Source of the DNA: Arcuatula senhousia
Lineage: Eukaryota > Mollusca > Bivalvia > Mytilida > Mytilidae
DNA: 64,000 nt
Reading direction: 5' to 3'
NCBI GenBank assembly: GCA_963971305.1
Contig: OZ020306.1
Location: 55,526,686 to 55,590,685, forward strand
Shown: one piece after another, positions 1 through 9,379 of the stretch
Position numbering within the stretch: position 1 is the first letter of the stretch
Layout of the letters: each line of letters starts with the position of its first letter
Program-made: the position numbers and the translations under genes
The notes under the pieces: model-generated
Told to the model about the DNA's origin: nothing
Database searches by the model: none
What the model saw: only the letters and a program-made list of their open reading frames with translations

Positions 1-1
1 A

Positions 2-121
2 TCATACAAGGGCCACATTGCCACCTTAGCCCCAACTGTCAAAGAACTCGCAGAGCTGGAGAAGAGAGCACAGACATCTTTCATTGACTTGAAATACAAG
101 AAGAAATTTCAGATTAGATGA
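2..121 (+). CDS. C-terminal exon of an unidentified gene (partial)
   Basis: An open frame runs in from the left edge and ends with TGA at 119-121, giving 39 residues that begin [11 protein letters not shown] and end KKKFQIR. The stretch is charged and probably helical ([10 protein letters not shown]). It is followed by a short AT-rich tract and an AATAAA at 264-269, as expected for a last exon and 3' UTR. I do not recognise the family. The reading as coding rests on amino-acid composition and the poly(A) signal, because the upstream exons lie outside the window. Confidence 0.5.
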   Translation, partial: SYKGHIATLAPTVKELAELEKRAQTSFIDLKYKKKFQIR

Positions 122-263
122 GCAATGTCCTTATAACTAGATCATAAGAATCCATGGTCCCTCATAAGATGTGCTAAATCATAGGGATAGACAACTTTAG
201 CTTTTGGTGCAATTGTTATGTTGAAGATTATTTGTTAAGCTTATGGTTGTAGTAAAGCATACC

Positions 264-269
264 AATAAA
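264..269 (+). terminator. Poly(A) signal AATAAA of the first gene
   Basis: A canonical AATAAA lies 143 bases after the TGA at 119-121, in an AT-rich stretch with no further open frame. It is the likely cleavage/polyadenylation signal of the partial gene at the left edge. Confidence 0.45.
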
Positions 270-435
270 CTTAAATACTTTTTTGTCATTGAAATTCAAA
301 ATTGTTGAAAATATCAGGTTTCTTTCCTTTTACTGCGCATGGTCAATATCCTCTGCCCTTGCTGTTACTTTCCTCTTCAAACTTTTGAGGGTTTCAAGTA
401 CTTTTGGTTTTTGACCTTCCAATGTTTTGATTAAA

Positions 436-481
436 ATGCTGCTGATGAGAGGCTTCTCCTTGAAATATGCATATACAGCAT
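436..481 (+). ncRNA. Candidate hammerhead ribozyme, isolated copy
   Basis: The stretch can be folded as a type I hammerhead. CTGATGA lies at 442-448 and GAAA at 462-465. Stem II is 449-452 with 458-461 (one G-U pair). A short stem III is A465-U474, U466-A473, A467-U472, and the cleavage nucleotide is A475. Stem I is a perfect 6-bp pairing of 436-441 (ATGCTG) with 476-481 (CAGCAT). The closing pair of stem II is G-U rather than the usual G-C, which weakens the case. There is no tandem repeat around it, unlike the copies near 20 kb. Confidence 0.35.
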
Positions 482-518
482 AGCCAAATTATCCCTTTTT
501 ATACCCTTTTTGGTATTA

Positions 519-876
519 ATGTCTCCCTCCACTTCTGTGTCGAGACATATTGATTTTGTCCTGTCCGTCAGTCTGTCACAAAGTTTGTCAGTGTAACTCC
601 TCTGAAACTATTGTACCGAATTCAATAAAACTTGGTATATAGGAAGTACACCATATGTTGTTGTGCATATTATCAGGACATTTTGATCCTCAAATTTTTG
701 TGGAAGTTATGGCCCTTTGAACTAAGAATTTGCTGAAATTTGATACATAGGAAGGACACCATATGTAGTTGTGCACATTACCAGGAAATTTTGATCCTCA
801 CATTTTTGTGGAAGTTATGGCCCTTTGAACTTGTGGGGGAAATGGGGGAGACATAATTTTTGTAGGCAAAAATAAA
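519..876 (-). repeat. Family C repeat element, minus orientation
   Basis: Inverse-oriented, short relative of the element at 21318-22110. It shares ATGTCTCCC/GGGGAGACAT near the two ends, a GTCCGTCAGTCTGTC tract and two copies of a unit carrying the frame TGGAAGTTATGGCCCTTTGAAC. No coding capacity. It lies downstream of the first gene. Confidence 0.7.
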
Positions 877-1089
877 CTAATTTTAAATTGATTGTTGGCA
901 TACTCTGTATACATGCATAAATTTATGAAACTGGCCCATGTGTTGACCAAAATTAAAAGAAAAACAATGATGTCTGTACCATGTTTATTTTATTCTATTC
1001 TCCACAAAATATGATCAAAAGGATAGCAGATAATAGGATGTGGAATAAGTGGGCATGACAACCTAAATAAATCGTGTCAATATTGTCTA

Positions 1090-1541
1090 CAGTGACATAC
1101 CAAAAGTAGTGCAACATCAGAAAAATTCCCTAACAAATTCGATTGTATTGAAAAAAATAATTGTGACTTCATTTCTCAACCAATTTTCATCAAATTCTCA
1201 CAGTAATAAGAAGATATTTTGAATTTGATTGTTTGTTTTGAAAAAGTTCTTCTGTGCCCTGCACAAAGAAAGAATTTATTTAAATTTTGATGTCAAAAAT
1301 TTATATTGTATATATAAGGAAAATAGATAATAAAAAATTCTTTTTGTATTCAAACTGTATCTATTCTTAAACTACAAAACGGAAGTCATAGCTAAAATAA
1401 ATATCCTCCTATCAAATTCACATCTATAGCAACAAATTTCATGAAAATTGGTCCATAAATGACTTCACTATATTTTTTTTTAAATATTAAATTTGGTTGA
1501 TTTGTTAGGGAAATTATTGCAATACTTTTGGCATGTAACTG
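1090..1541. mobile_element. Foldback MITE with TA target duplication (Tc1/mariner-like)
   Basis: 452-bp element flanked by TA (1088-1089 and 1542-1543). Its ends, starting CAGTGACATACCAAAAGTA, match the reverse complement of the right end with few differences for about 50 bp, and similarity continues inward (the CAATTTTCAT region near 1180 and its complement near 1440), so most of it folds back. There is no ORF. CAGT ends with a TA duplication are typical of Tc1/mariner MITEs; the superfamily call is an inference. Confidence 0.7.
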
Positions 1542-1543
1542 TA

Positions 1544-2156
1544 TTAAAAGTTTACAAAATTAATTTATATTTAACACTTATCCTCTATTAAAATTACAAA
1601 GACATGATGCATATGACAGTTGCTACGTGTATAGTCTTGAGTTGGTCAAATGTACAGGTATTTAAAAAAAAAACAATAAAACATAAAATCATATTTTACA
1701 TACAGTGTAGGATGTTCTGGTCTGCAATTTACTGTACTGCCAGGTACATTTACTTGAAAGTGCTACATCAATAAAAATTGGGAACATTTTTTTCTTAAAA
1801 AAAAGTATTTGCATGTTGAACAAATTATAAAAAAAATAAGAAAACATGACATAAAAAAGTAATGAAATACAATTTAAGTGTTCAGTCATAATGTATATTG
1901 CTCAGCAATGCTTTACTATACATATACATTTTGTACATGTACATTTGAAAATACAGTTAAATCTGTCCAAATCAATCCCCCTTTTTGGCACACTTAAATA
2001 TTACTTACTTTAGACATTTGATCATTTTATAAAGACTCTATTGTACTTTTAAAAAATTCACAAGAAAGGATTGAAAACAACATGTTATGTAAAGACAAGA
2101 GTTAGGTTAATTCTCAGTTCAGGTTCACATGTAAAAAAAAAAGTCAGTTTTTCTCT
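1544..2156. other. Intergenic AT-rich DNA / probable 3' flank of the P2X7-like gene
   Basis: No convincing coding frame or repeat was seen. The part next to 2157 should hold the 3' UTR of the minus-strand gene, but I found no clear AATAAA at a convincing position. Confidence 0.4.
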
Positions 2157-4032
2157 TCATAAATCAACATATGTAAAATCACAGTCTTTCTGGGGAAGGA
2201 ATGCCATTCGTATTTTGTCAACCACACAAGCTGGGAGTGTTTTCTTTTCGTAGTTATGTCTTAGTTTGTGCCATATCCATAGAATAAATCTTCTTTTAGC
2301 TAGGAATTGATATCTCCTGAAATGAAAAAGATATGTTTTAGGCAAACAAAAACACTTTTTGACATTTTTACAGTTCTTTGAAAATTGTTATTATATGATT
2401 AGTTTTTAATTATTAACTGAACTTATTGATATATATGTGCCCATGTAGCAAAAATAAATGACTGGTTCAAACATATACATGTTCATGTTAAGACTTCTGT
2501 TGATATTTCATGGCTGATATTGTTTTTCTTAAATTAAACTAGAGTGGTGGTCTTCCATAGAAGAGGTGTGACGCCTGGAACTAAAAATATTCGGTTAACA
2601 GGAAGTAGATGAGTTATGGCTATACATTTGTAAGATTGGCTTTACACCATACAGTACTATAGGAGGAACCTTCATGCCAAATAACAAGAGGCTGTGTCAT
2701 ATAGTTGCCTGGAAAACTGCCACAGATATTTTTGTGACGCCACAGGACGTCCCATAGTTTCAAAGTAAATCCTATATGTCGCTTTGCAACAAGTTGCAGG
2801 CAACATAATGAATGTTGTGTCATGACTACTAGTGCACTTACAATATACATGTTACATGTATTCCAATGCCCACATGATCAGTTCAGTTACCTTCAACATG
2901 TATACACAACTACAGATCCCTTCAACATGTATACACAACTATGGACTTACTCATTTATCGGCATGTTGTCATCAAACGGGCCCACATCTTCAGCATACTC
3001 ATACATGGCAACTTCAATAACATATCTGTTCAGGCAGTTGGCAATAAAACCTGGGTGTTCAGTTATACATGAGCATTCTAAGTCTGTACCAGGATGAACA
3101 ATCAAACCTTCCAGGTTGGCATCTTCTACAACTTGATCTATTTCTTTAAATTCTCTACAACATACACATTCTTTTACTGTGTCCATAGAAATGCAGATAC
3201 CACACTCACACCTGAAAAAAAGATTTATCATTAAGATACTCAGGTACATGCACAATACTACAAAATGTACACGTGGATGCCACTATAAGTAAATATTGAA
3301 CTTAGAATTGTATTTTTTTTTTCTTTTGAGGGTTGGATCCAGAGTTCAATGAAAGGGGGCAGAATTTGGCAAAAATATCATTTTTTAAAGAAAGAGAAAT
3401 AAACACTCGGTACTAAGTACTCTCTTGACGGGAAAAAAGTAGTATGGTCAATTTTATCAGAATTTTTTTAAAATTCTCGATTAAAGGGGGGGGCTACCCC
3501 CTCACCCCACTCTGGATCCACCTCTGCTTTTACAAATCATTCAATATATATATATAGTGATTTTAATGTCTGCAAGGGCATCTTTCATAGATCGACAATG
3601 AAGCATTAGATGTATTTTAGTTATCATTGTAAAGCTTGAAGAAAAAACTCCCATCTTAAAATATTAACAAGAAACAACAATATATCTACATGAACATACA
3701 TGTAGATATACTATTATAATGGTGTGTTACCGTCAAAGGGGAATCAAACATTACCAATGAGTGTTGATAAGGCGTTCTACTTCGGGATCATCGTCGATGT
3801 CTGACTCTGAGTCCTGATCGGAGCTCAATTCGCTTTCATCTGAACTTGTATCATATGCATGTATGTCAGCAGGCTTGTCTGTTACTAGCGGCTCAAATTG
3901 GTAAGGCTGAATGCCCTGAGGTGTGAGCAATTGGGCAACAATATCTCGATGAATGTCTTTCCAGGATTCACCCATTTTTCTGTCGTGTTCTACATGTAAA
4001 CAATGGATAACTGGCGGTAAAAAGAAATGCAT
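2157..4032 (-). CDS. P2X7 receptor C-terminal-type cysteine-rich domain protein, three exons
   Basis: Exons on the minus strand are 4032-3755, 3211-2951 and 2316-2157. Donors TG|GTAATG (3755/3754) and GA|GTAAGT (2951/2950) join acceptors TTTCAG at 3212 and 2317. Both junctions are phase 2, giving 232 residues from the ATG at 4032, or 213 from the ATG at 3975 (MGESWKDIH). The N-terminus has GIQPYQFEPL followed by an acidic Ser/Asp tract. Exons 2-3 carry the cysteine/histidine pattern HWCECGIC...KECVCC, CITEHPGF and CLNRYV, then a basic aromatic stretch (RRFILWIWHKLR) and LPACVVDKIR. This is the pattern of the zinc-binding ballast domain of P2X7 receptors (P2RX7_C), here without the ion-channel part, as in expanded invertebrate families. 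Its function is unknown; a soluble DNA- or protein-binding role is only a guess. Confidence 0.8.
3328..3525. mobile_element. Small TIR element in intron 1 of the P2X7-like gene
   Basis: The left end (about 3328-3346, core GGATCCAGAGT) is the inverse of the right end (ACTCTGGATCC, about 3509-3519). The interior is G-rich on one side and C-rich on the other. A possible CTTTT direct repeat flanks it. No coding capacity. Confidence 0.5.
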
Positions 4033-4053
4033 GCGCGCGAGCAACCTCTTGTT

Positions 4054-4066
4054 CACGTGACCAATC
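4054..4066 (-). promoter_or_regulatory. E-box plus CCAAT box upstream of the P2X7-like gene
   Basis: CACGTG (4054-4059) is followed on the plus strand by CCAATC (4061-4066), 22-34 bases upstream of the ATG at 4032. They are consensus sites for bHLH factors and NF-Y. Their closeness to the start suggests a core promoter, but no TATA box or transcription start can be assigned. Confidence 0.35.
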
Positions 4067-4723
4067 AGAATTTAGACGGGCTCCCCAAAGGATATTAGCA
4101 TATACTATGATTTATTATGAAATTATAACTGATTATAATAATTTGAGCATTTTAATATTTAATTAAAGGACAGACCATAGACTTTTCTTTTTTAAACTTA
4201 GTCTGAGAGTGCGAATAAAACTATTTATATTTTAATGCCCAATCACAAAAAAATATTTTTAACATTATTTTTATGGCAAAGATCCTTCATCATAATTTTT
4301 TTTCTAAACTTCTGATTCCAGAATATGTTTTCATCATAAATCAGATTGAATATGCAATGATTTTTTTTAAAGCAAAAAAATTTTTTTTCTGTAAACTTCA
4401 ACCCTCCTGTTAATCTTAATTTGCTTTTATATATATAAACTAAACGCTGATATCGGCCTAAGAGTTCACATCGATTCCAATGGTCATGAAAAGTAAATGT
4501 TTTCTTTGAAAAAAAAATTTCCGCATTTCTGTGACACATTAAACATAGTCATGTGTTTTCTTCATTGGTTTATCTATTTTTTCCACATTTCTTATAAATT
4601 AAGTTATAAACATTTCCGTTGGTAACTTGGAGAACTTGTTTGTTTTTAATTCCTATTCCTCCATGTAAGCATGAATAGTTTCTCAAAGCTGCATTGATTT
4701 TCAGTTTCGGAATGCAAGCTGTT
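4067..4723. other. Intergenic AT-rich DNA without recognised features
   Basis: Long A and T runs and no coding-like frame. Nothing specific can be supported here. Confidence 0.5.
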
Positions 4724-5898
4724 TTTAGCTTGTTTCCGAAGTCCAGGTGAGCTATTGCCATCACTCAAGGCGTCCGTCGTCGTCGTCGTTAACTTTTCTT
4801 TGAAAATCTTCTCCGAAAGGACTGAAGGGATTGCTTTGAAACTTTGCACACTTCATCTGTGGGATGTCCTCTACCAAGATTGCACAAATGGTGATCACCG
4901 TCCAAACAACTTGGCATGGCCGCCGTTACTAAAAATGGACCAGGGTGGGTCAAACTACTGTTTTTGGCTTGTAAATCAAAAAGTATAAGAGATAGATGAA
5001 ATCTGATGCCACGCTGCTGCTTCAGCATCAAAAGCTCTACTAAAGATTTCGTTGAGTCAAAGTTGTCAGATGATCCCTTACAGGAGTTACGGCCCCTTAA
5101 AGGTGAAAAATAGCATTTTTTTCATGTTTTTGGCTTATAGAATGAAAACTATGACAGATAGAGAAAAGTTGTTGCTTGCTTAAATGTTCAGCTCATTAAG
5201 CTCTACAATAGTCTCCATTGGATCGAAGTTGTCAGATGACCCATTATAGGGGTTACAGCCCCTTAAAGGCGAAAAATAGTGTTTTTGGCCTAACGAATGA
5301 AAACTATTGCAGATAGAGAAAAGCTGTTGATTGCTTAAATGTTCAGCTCATTAAGCTTTACAAAAGTTGTCATAGGGTCGAAGTTGTCAGATGGCCCCTT
5401 AAAGGGGTTACAGCCCCTAAAATAACGTTTTTTTCATATTTTTGGCTTATGGAATGAAAACTATAGCAGATAAAGAGAAGCTTTTGCTTGCTTAAATGTT
5501 CAGCTTATTTAGCTCTACAAAAGTCTTCATAAGATCAAAGTTGTCAGATGACCCCTTTTAGGAGAACTGCCCTTAAAATAACGTTTTTTCATGTTTTTGG
5601 TCTTTAAAATGAAAACTATAGCAGATAGAGAAAAGCTGTTGCTTGCTTAAATGTTCAGTTCATTTAGCGCTTCAAACGTTTTCATAGGGTCTAAGTTGTC
5701 AGATGACCCCTTATAGGGGTTATGGCCCATAAAATAACATTTTTTCATGATTTGGGCCTATGGCTTCAATATGAAACTATAGTAGATGGAGAAAAGCTGT
5801 TACTTGCTTAAATGTTCAGCTCATTTAGCTATAGAAAAGTTTTTATAGGGTCGACATCAAGACCAGGTGAGCGATTCAGGCTCCTGGGAGCCTCTTGT
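4724..5898 (-). mobile_element. Family A element, minus orientation
   Basis: Read on the minus strand it starts at 5898 with AACAAGAGGCTCCCAGGAGC, then AATCGCTCACCTGG. Six degenerate units of about 155 bp follow, each with AAGCAAGCAACAGCTTTT-type and CCCCTATAAGGGG-type sequence. It ends with (GAC)n, then a hairpin built on CACCTGGAC and its complement and TAAAAA near 4724. No protein is encoded. Subterminal inverted repeats plus a 3' hairpin recall Helentron-type non-autonomous elements (HINEs); that assignment is unproven. Confidence 0.75.
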
Positions 5899-6689
5899 TT
5901 GCTTATGTCTGTATGTATGTTTGCTGTTATATGTCTTCAATCTTTCAAATAAAATAGGTTTAAACCAAAAAATTAAGACCCCCACATGAAGTTAAATTGT
6001 CGCTGCATGACAACCTTTAATAATTAACTACTGTGGTCATTCATTAAAATCTTTTCGATAAAATGCATAGACAATACTATATCGACATGTACTTGAGATC
6101 TTTCATATTTGCACTTTTCCAAAGTGCGAGAATATCATTTCGTAAAATTTTAACACGCCGATTGTCGATCATTGTCAAGCGAGCATTATTTCCTGTGAAT
6201 TTAACAATGCACCAAATATATAAGATTTTGAAAGTACCCAAGTATACCAAATCAAACTTTTATTTATGTATTATATGTTTGGAAAATGAAATTAAGTTAT
6301 ATAAATTCCGGGAAGGAAAGAAAATTCTGATAACATTTGTTTATGTTTTATAAAGATTAATGGTTACATAGTGTCGTATAGAGATTATTTTACACCGAAC
6401 TGTTTTTTGTTTTTGTTTTTTTTTTGTCGTTATAAATTCTAGTATAGTCATAAACTACATTCCCAAATAAATCAAATTCGCGAAGATTTGAGAATAATAT
6501 ATTTCATACAAGCGATTCAAGAAATAATTCATGACCGCACGGGGTTCGTTAACTTAGGATAGCCATAGTTTTTGAAGAAGAGCGAGGGGTAAGATAAAGA
6601 CATCAATAGATTCTTCTTTGTGATACTGAATTGCAAATTGTTTTCTCCAGGGGAAATATATTCTTGAAGTCTTCACATGAGATTCTAGC
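5899..6689. other. Intergenic DNA; one unrecognised 96-codon frame
   Basis: A 96-codon frame at 6063-6353 (+), beginning MHRQYYIDMYLR, has AT-driven composition (Ile, Lys, Phe, Tyr) and no family I recognise. I do not call it a gene. No repeat family was seen here. Confidence 0.4.
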
Positions 6690-7541
6690 TTTAGACTGAC
6701 TCCTTATATGTAGAGATTTTCCCAGTTTAATCTGGATAGATATTACACGGAGTTATATCCATTCATGGTACCATATATAATACTTTCGAGAAACCAACAT
6801 TTTGGGATACGGATATAACAACTGTGAACATCACCGAACAGAAATGATCAATCTGAAATGTCCAAGGAGAGAAAGACGAAAAAAAGCAGCAACACAACGG
6901 AAATATTGATAATCGCAATGGTCCTTTGACAAGAATTTCAAATAAAAGATGTTTAACATGCAAGGTTTTATGGTACAAAACCTCCCTCTTCCAAAATAAG
7001 AAACCGAAAGTGTGGGAGGGTAATAGGAAAGGAAGGTAACCATGTCAGTCTACAACACGCAGACAATTAATAACCACCAATTATACGTCAATAAAGATAG
7101 GCTTATTCTACAAATGATAGAAAAAAATCAGAGTTAGAGAAACCCTAAATCCATGGCTTAAATTGCAGATTTTTAAATTATGATCTCTTGCACGTACTAT
7201 ACAAACTGTTCATGAAAATTGGGGAATAGAAAATTACAGGTTTTTAGAATGGACTTTATAAACACGAAAGCAGCTCAATAACTATATTGACAATACATTT
7301 TTGAAATTATGCAGCAAAACATGATGTACATAATAAAATTTCATGTAAACCTGTTGATTTCTTTAAGGGGGGTGTGATTTTTGGCAAGATGGTGTCCTTC
7401 CTGATTTTTTACCTGACTTAAGCAGTATTCTCATGACGGTTTCAGTTTCAAGAATAGTAAACAACAAATATTTTATTCTATATCAACATAAAACATCAAC
7501 ATGGTACATATTTAGAATCATTCTTTTAAGACTTGAAGTGT

Positions 7542-8512
7542 TTATTTTCCGGCAAGTTTATTTTCGGTCTTTCTGATTCTCTCTCGGATTTTTTCGTCTC
7601 TCCTCTGCAGCACAGCGGTACGTCTCTTTGAATGCTCTCGCCCCATTCTTCCTAAAAGGATATACATGTAACAACATTCATTTAGGATATAGTGCATGGT
7701 TGTGGTTGTATAAATGATGGCTATAGGAGATGTACTAAGTTACATATAGACAAAGTATAGCACGCGTTGAATCGACGGGCCCATGATAGGTTAAATTCAA
7801 ATATTTTCAAGCATGCGACAATATCAATTAAGACTCATACTGATAAAAAATACAGGAAAACTGCATGATGAGGATTTAATTTCGTTCACTTCAAATGCAT
7901 GCATCGCCATGTTTTCGGAAAGAAGAAAATATCACTTAGAATTAGATTTACCTCTTTCGTCCAGATGCTCTTGCCGTCTGACTTCAGCCATAATGGCTCG
8001 CTCTTGTGAGTCATAAGTTATTTCTAAAAAAAAAAATGAAATAGTTTTGTGAATAAATGGATATAAAATTAAATTTTAAAGCATTTTTTAAACCATATAC
8101 TTTAAATGTTTTAAATTGCATTTATTTATCATTCCATAATATTATAAATTTTTAAAACTATCACCAATTAAACATCCTTCTTTTAATATTTACAAAACCT
8201 ACCACTCGTATTCAAAGGGTGGACTTTATTACTGCTCGAGAGACTTGGGAGTCGTCTAGGCCTTGTGCCGACTGGTGTATCATCGTGCGAGGGCTCGATT
8301 TTAAATGCCATCCCACCACGCGTCGCTTGAGGAACTATGCCAGCACTTCTTAGTTCTTTGAGAATCTCTGAAGAACTCTTTCTTGATGTTTGTTCCAGAC
8401 AGTTTTCATCTCCGTCATCTTCTAAGGACCTTCTTTGCCTTCTTCGTTTAGCACAACCGCATCTGCACCAGTTTAAATTAAGCTTCTTCAATCTTGCAAA
8501 ATTTGCTCCCAT
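7542..8512 (-). CDS. Stathmin-domain-like protein (STMND1-type), copy 1
   Basis: Minus-strand exons are 8512-8203, 8023-7952 and 7651-7542: 163 residues ending in TAA. The donor G|GTAGGT (8203/8202) joins TTTTTAG at 8024, and AGAG|GTAAAT (7952/7951) joins TTTTAG at 7652, all phase 1. The N-terminus is MGANFARLKK then CRCGC, suitable for N-myristoylation and palmitoylation. The middle KSSSEILKELRSAGIVPQ followed by GGMAF resembles the conserved segment of stathmin-domain-containing protein 1. The C-terminal third is a basic/acidic helix (ERAIMAEVRR, RRDEKIRERIRK) like the tubulin-binding stathmin helix. Stathmins bind tubulin and regulate microtubules; activity here is inferred. It has a paralogue at 17798-18737. 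Confidence 0.7.
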
Positions 8513-8578
8513 GCTTTGTACTATGGCTTTCTCTCTATCACTAACGCAAAGTGAACTCTACTTCTATGGTACCATTTG

Positions 8579-8609
8579 TGACGTTTCCAGCCCTATGCTT
8601 ACAACGTCA
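8579..8609 (-). promoter_or_regulatory. Inverted pair of CRE half-sites in the copy-1 promoter
   Basis: TGACGT (8579-8584) and ACGTCA (8604-8609) lie 67-97 bases upstream of the ATG at 8512. The pair and its spacing are conserved in copy 2. These are ATF/CREB half-sites; their use is an inference. Confidence 0.4.
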
Positions 8610-9107
8610 TAACTCTTGAACCTCGAACTCATGTTTCTGGGGAATCTTGGAATCGGTAAATCTCTTTAATTCTCTCGGTGAATTGCTTACTCTTCAGTAG
8701 CACCTGAGTTCATCACTCTCATTACGACTAGAGTTGGGGTTGTTCAGTAGCTTTTATGCTTCCGTGTTTTATATGTTGTCTGTTTTTATGTCTTGTCCTT
8801 GTATGTGTTCACTGGTTTTGTCTCTGCCCTTTCGGACTTTGACGTTCGGATGCCTCATTTGTACCTCTGCTTCTGTCTCGAATAAACTGACATTCTGTTT
8901 AGATAGAATCAGTGTTTATTCTGGCAGTCTTTAATGGTTGAATTTGGATTGAACATGTTTCATTGTTGAATGATTACCGGTATCATGAATTGTCCAATTT
9001 GAAGATAACTAGAAAAACGCAGGGGCATCGACAAACTGCTCTTGATCATTTATCTCATCTTCAGACTACAATCCTCTTTTCAGCGCCTTGCTGAATCTCA
9101 TATTTAA

Positions 9108-9322
9108 GGGACCGACCATTTAACTTGAAAGGGGGGGCTTGGATTCTTCCTAAAAAAAATATTCTGAAAATTATTTTTGATGAAAAAAATATTTTGGCAG
9201 CTGAGGGTAAGAAAAAAATATTCTGAAGAAGGATTTCTTCTATGAAAAATAATGCTGATAATGAAAAAAAATATTCTGTCGCGACGCCTTCGAAAAATAA
9301 ATATTTTGTCCACTGCCCTCAG
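9108..9322. repeat. Small interspersed repeat with AAAATATTCTG-type motif repeats
   Basis: It begins GGACCGACCATTTAAC with a run of G, then repeats a motif around AAAAAATATTCTG five or six times. The start resembles the TIR element at 53652-53935. The right boundary is unclear. The frame across it is low-complexity Phe/Arg and not a gene. Confidence 0.5.
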
Positions 9323-9379
9323 TACATATGACTGTTTTAAAAAGAACCTAGCTTATTTATCTGGGATGGTGTTAATGGG

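Larger units (their letters stand above)
6690..9090. repeat. Segmental duplication, copy 1
   Basis: This 2.4-kb block is repeated, same orientation, at about 16930-19290. Matching landmarks are the TCCATTCATGGTACCAT tract (6768 and 17165), the AGAAAGACGAAA tract (about 6870 and 17262), all three exons of the stathmin-like gene, its promoter and upstream DNA to the TTGCTGAATCTCATA tract (about 9088 and 19281). The two start codons are 10,225 bases apart. Copies differ by substitutions, short indels and one insertion in copy 2. Confidence 0.85.

Noticed and set aside
4030..4056. Upstream start at 4056 for the P2X7-like gene
   Set aside because: The codon there is GTG on the minus strand, unlikely as a start in an animal gene. 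ATG at 4032 or 3975 is preferred.
6063..6353. 96-codon frame as a small gene
   Set aside because: Composition follows the AT-rich background, there is no motif, and no splice or poly(A) context supports it.
8734..8934. 66-codon frame MGLFSSFYASVFYMLSVFMS as a small membrane protein
   Set aside because: The corresponding region of duplication copy 2 (about 18960-19140) has indels that break the frame, so it is promoter-side noncoding DNA.
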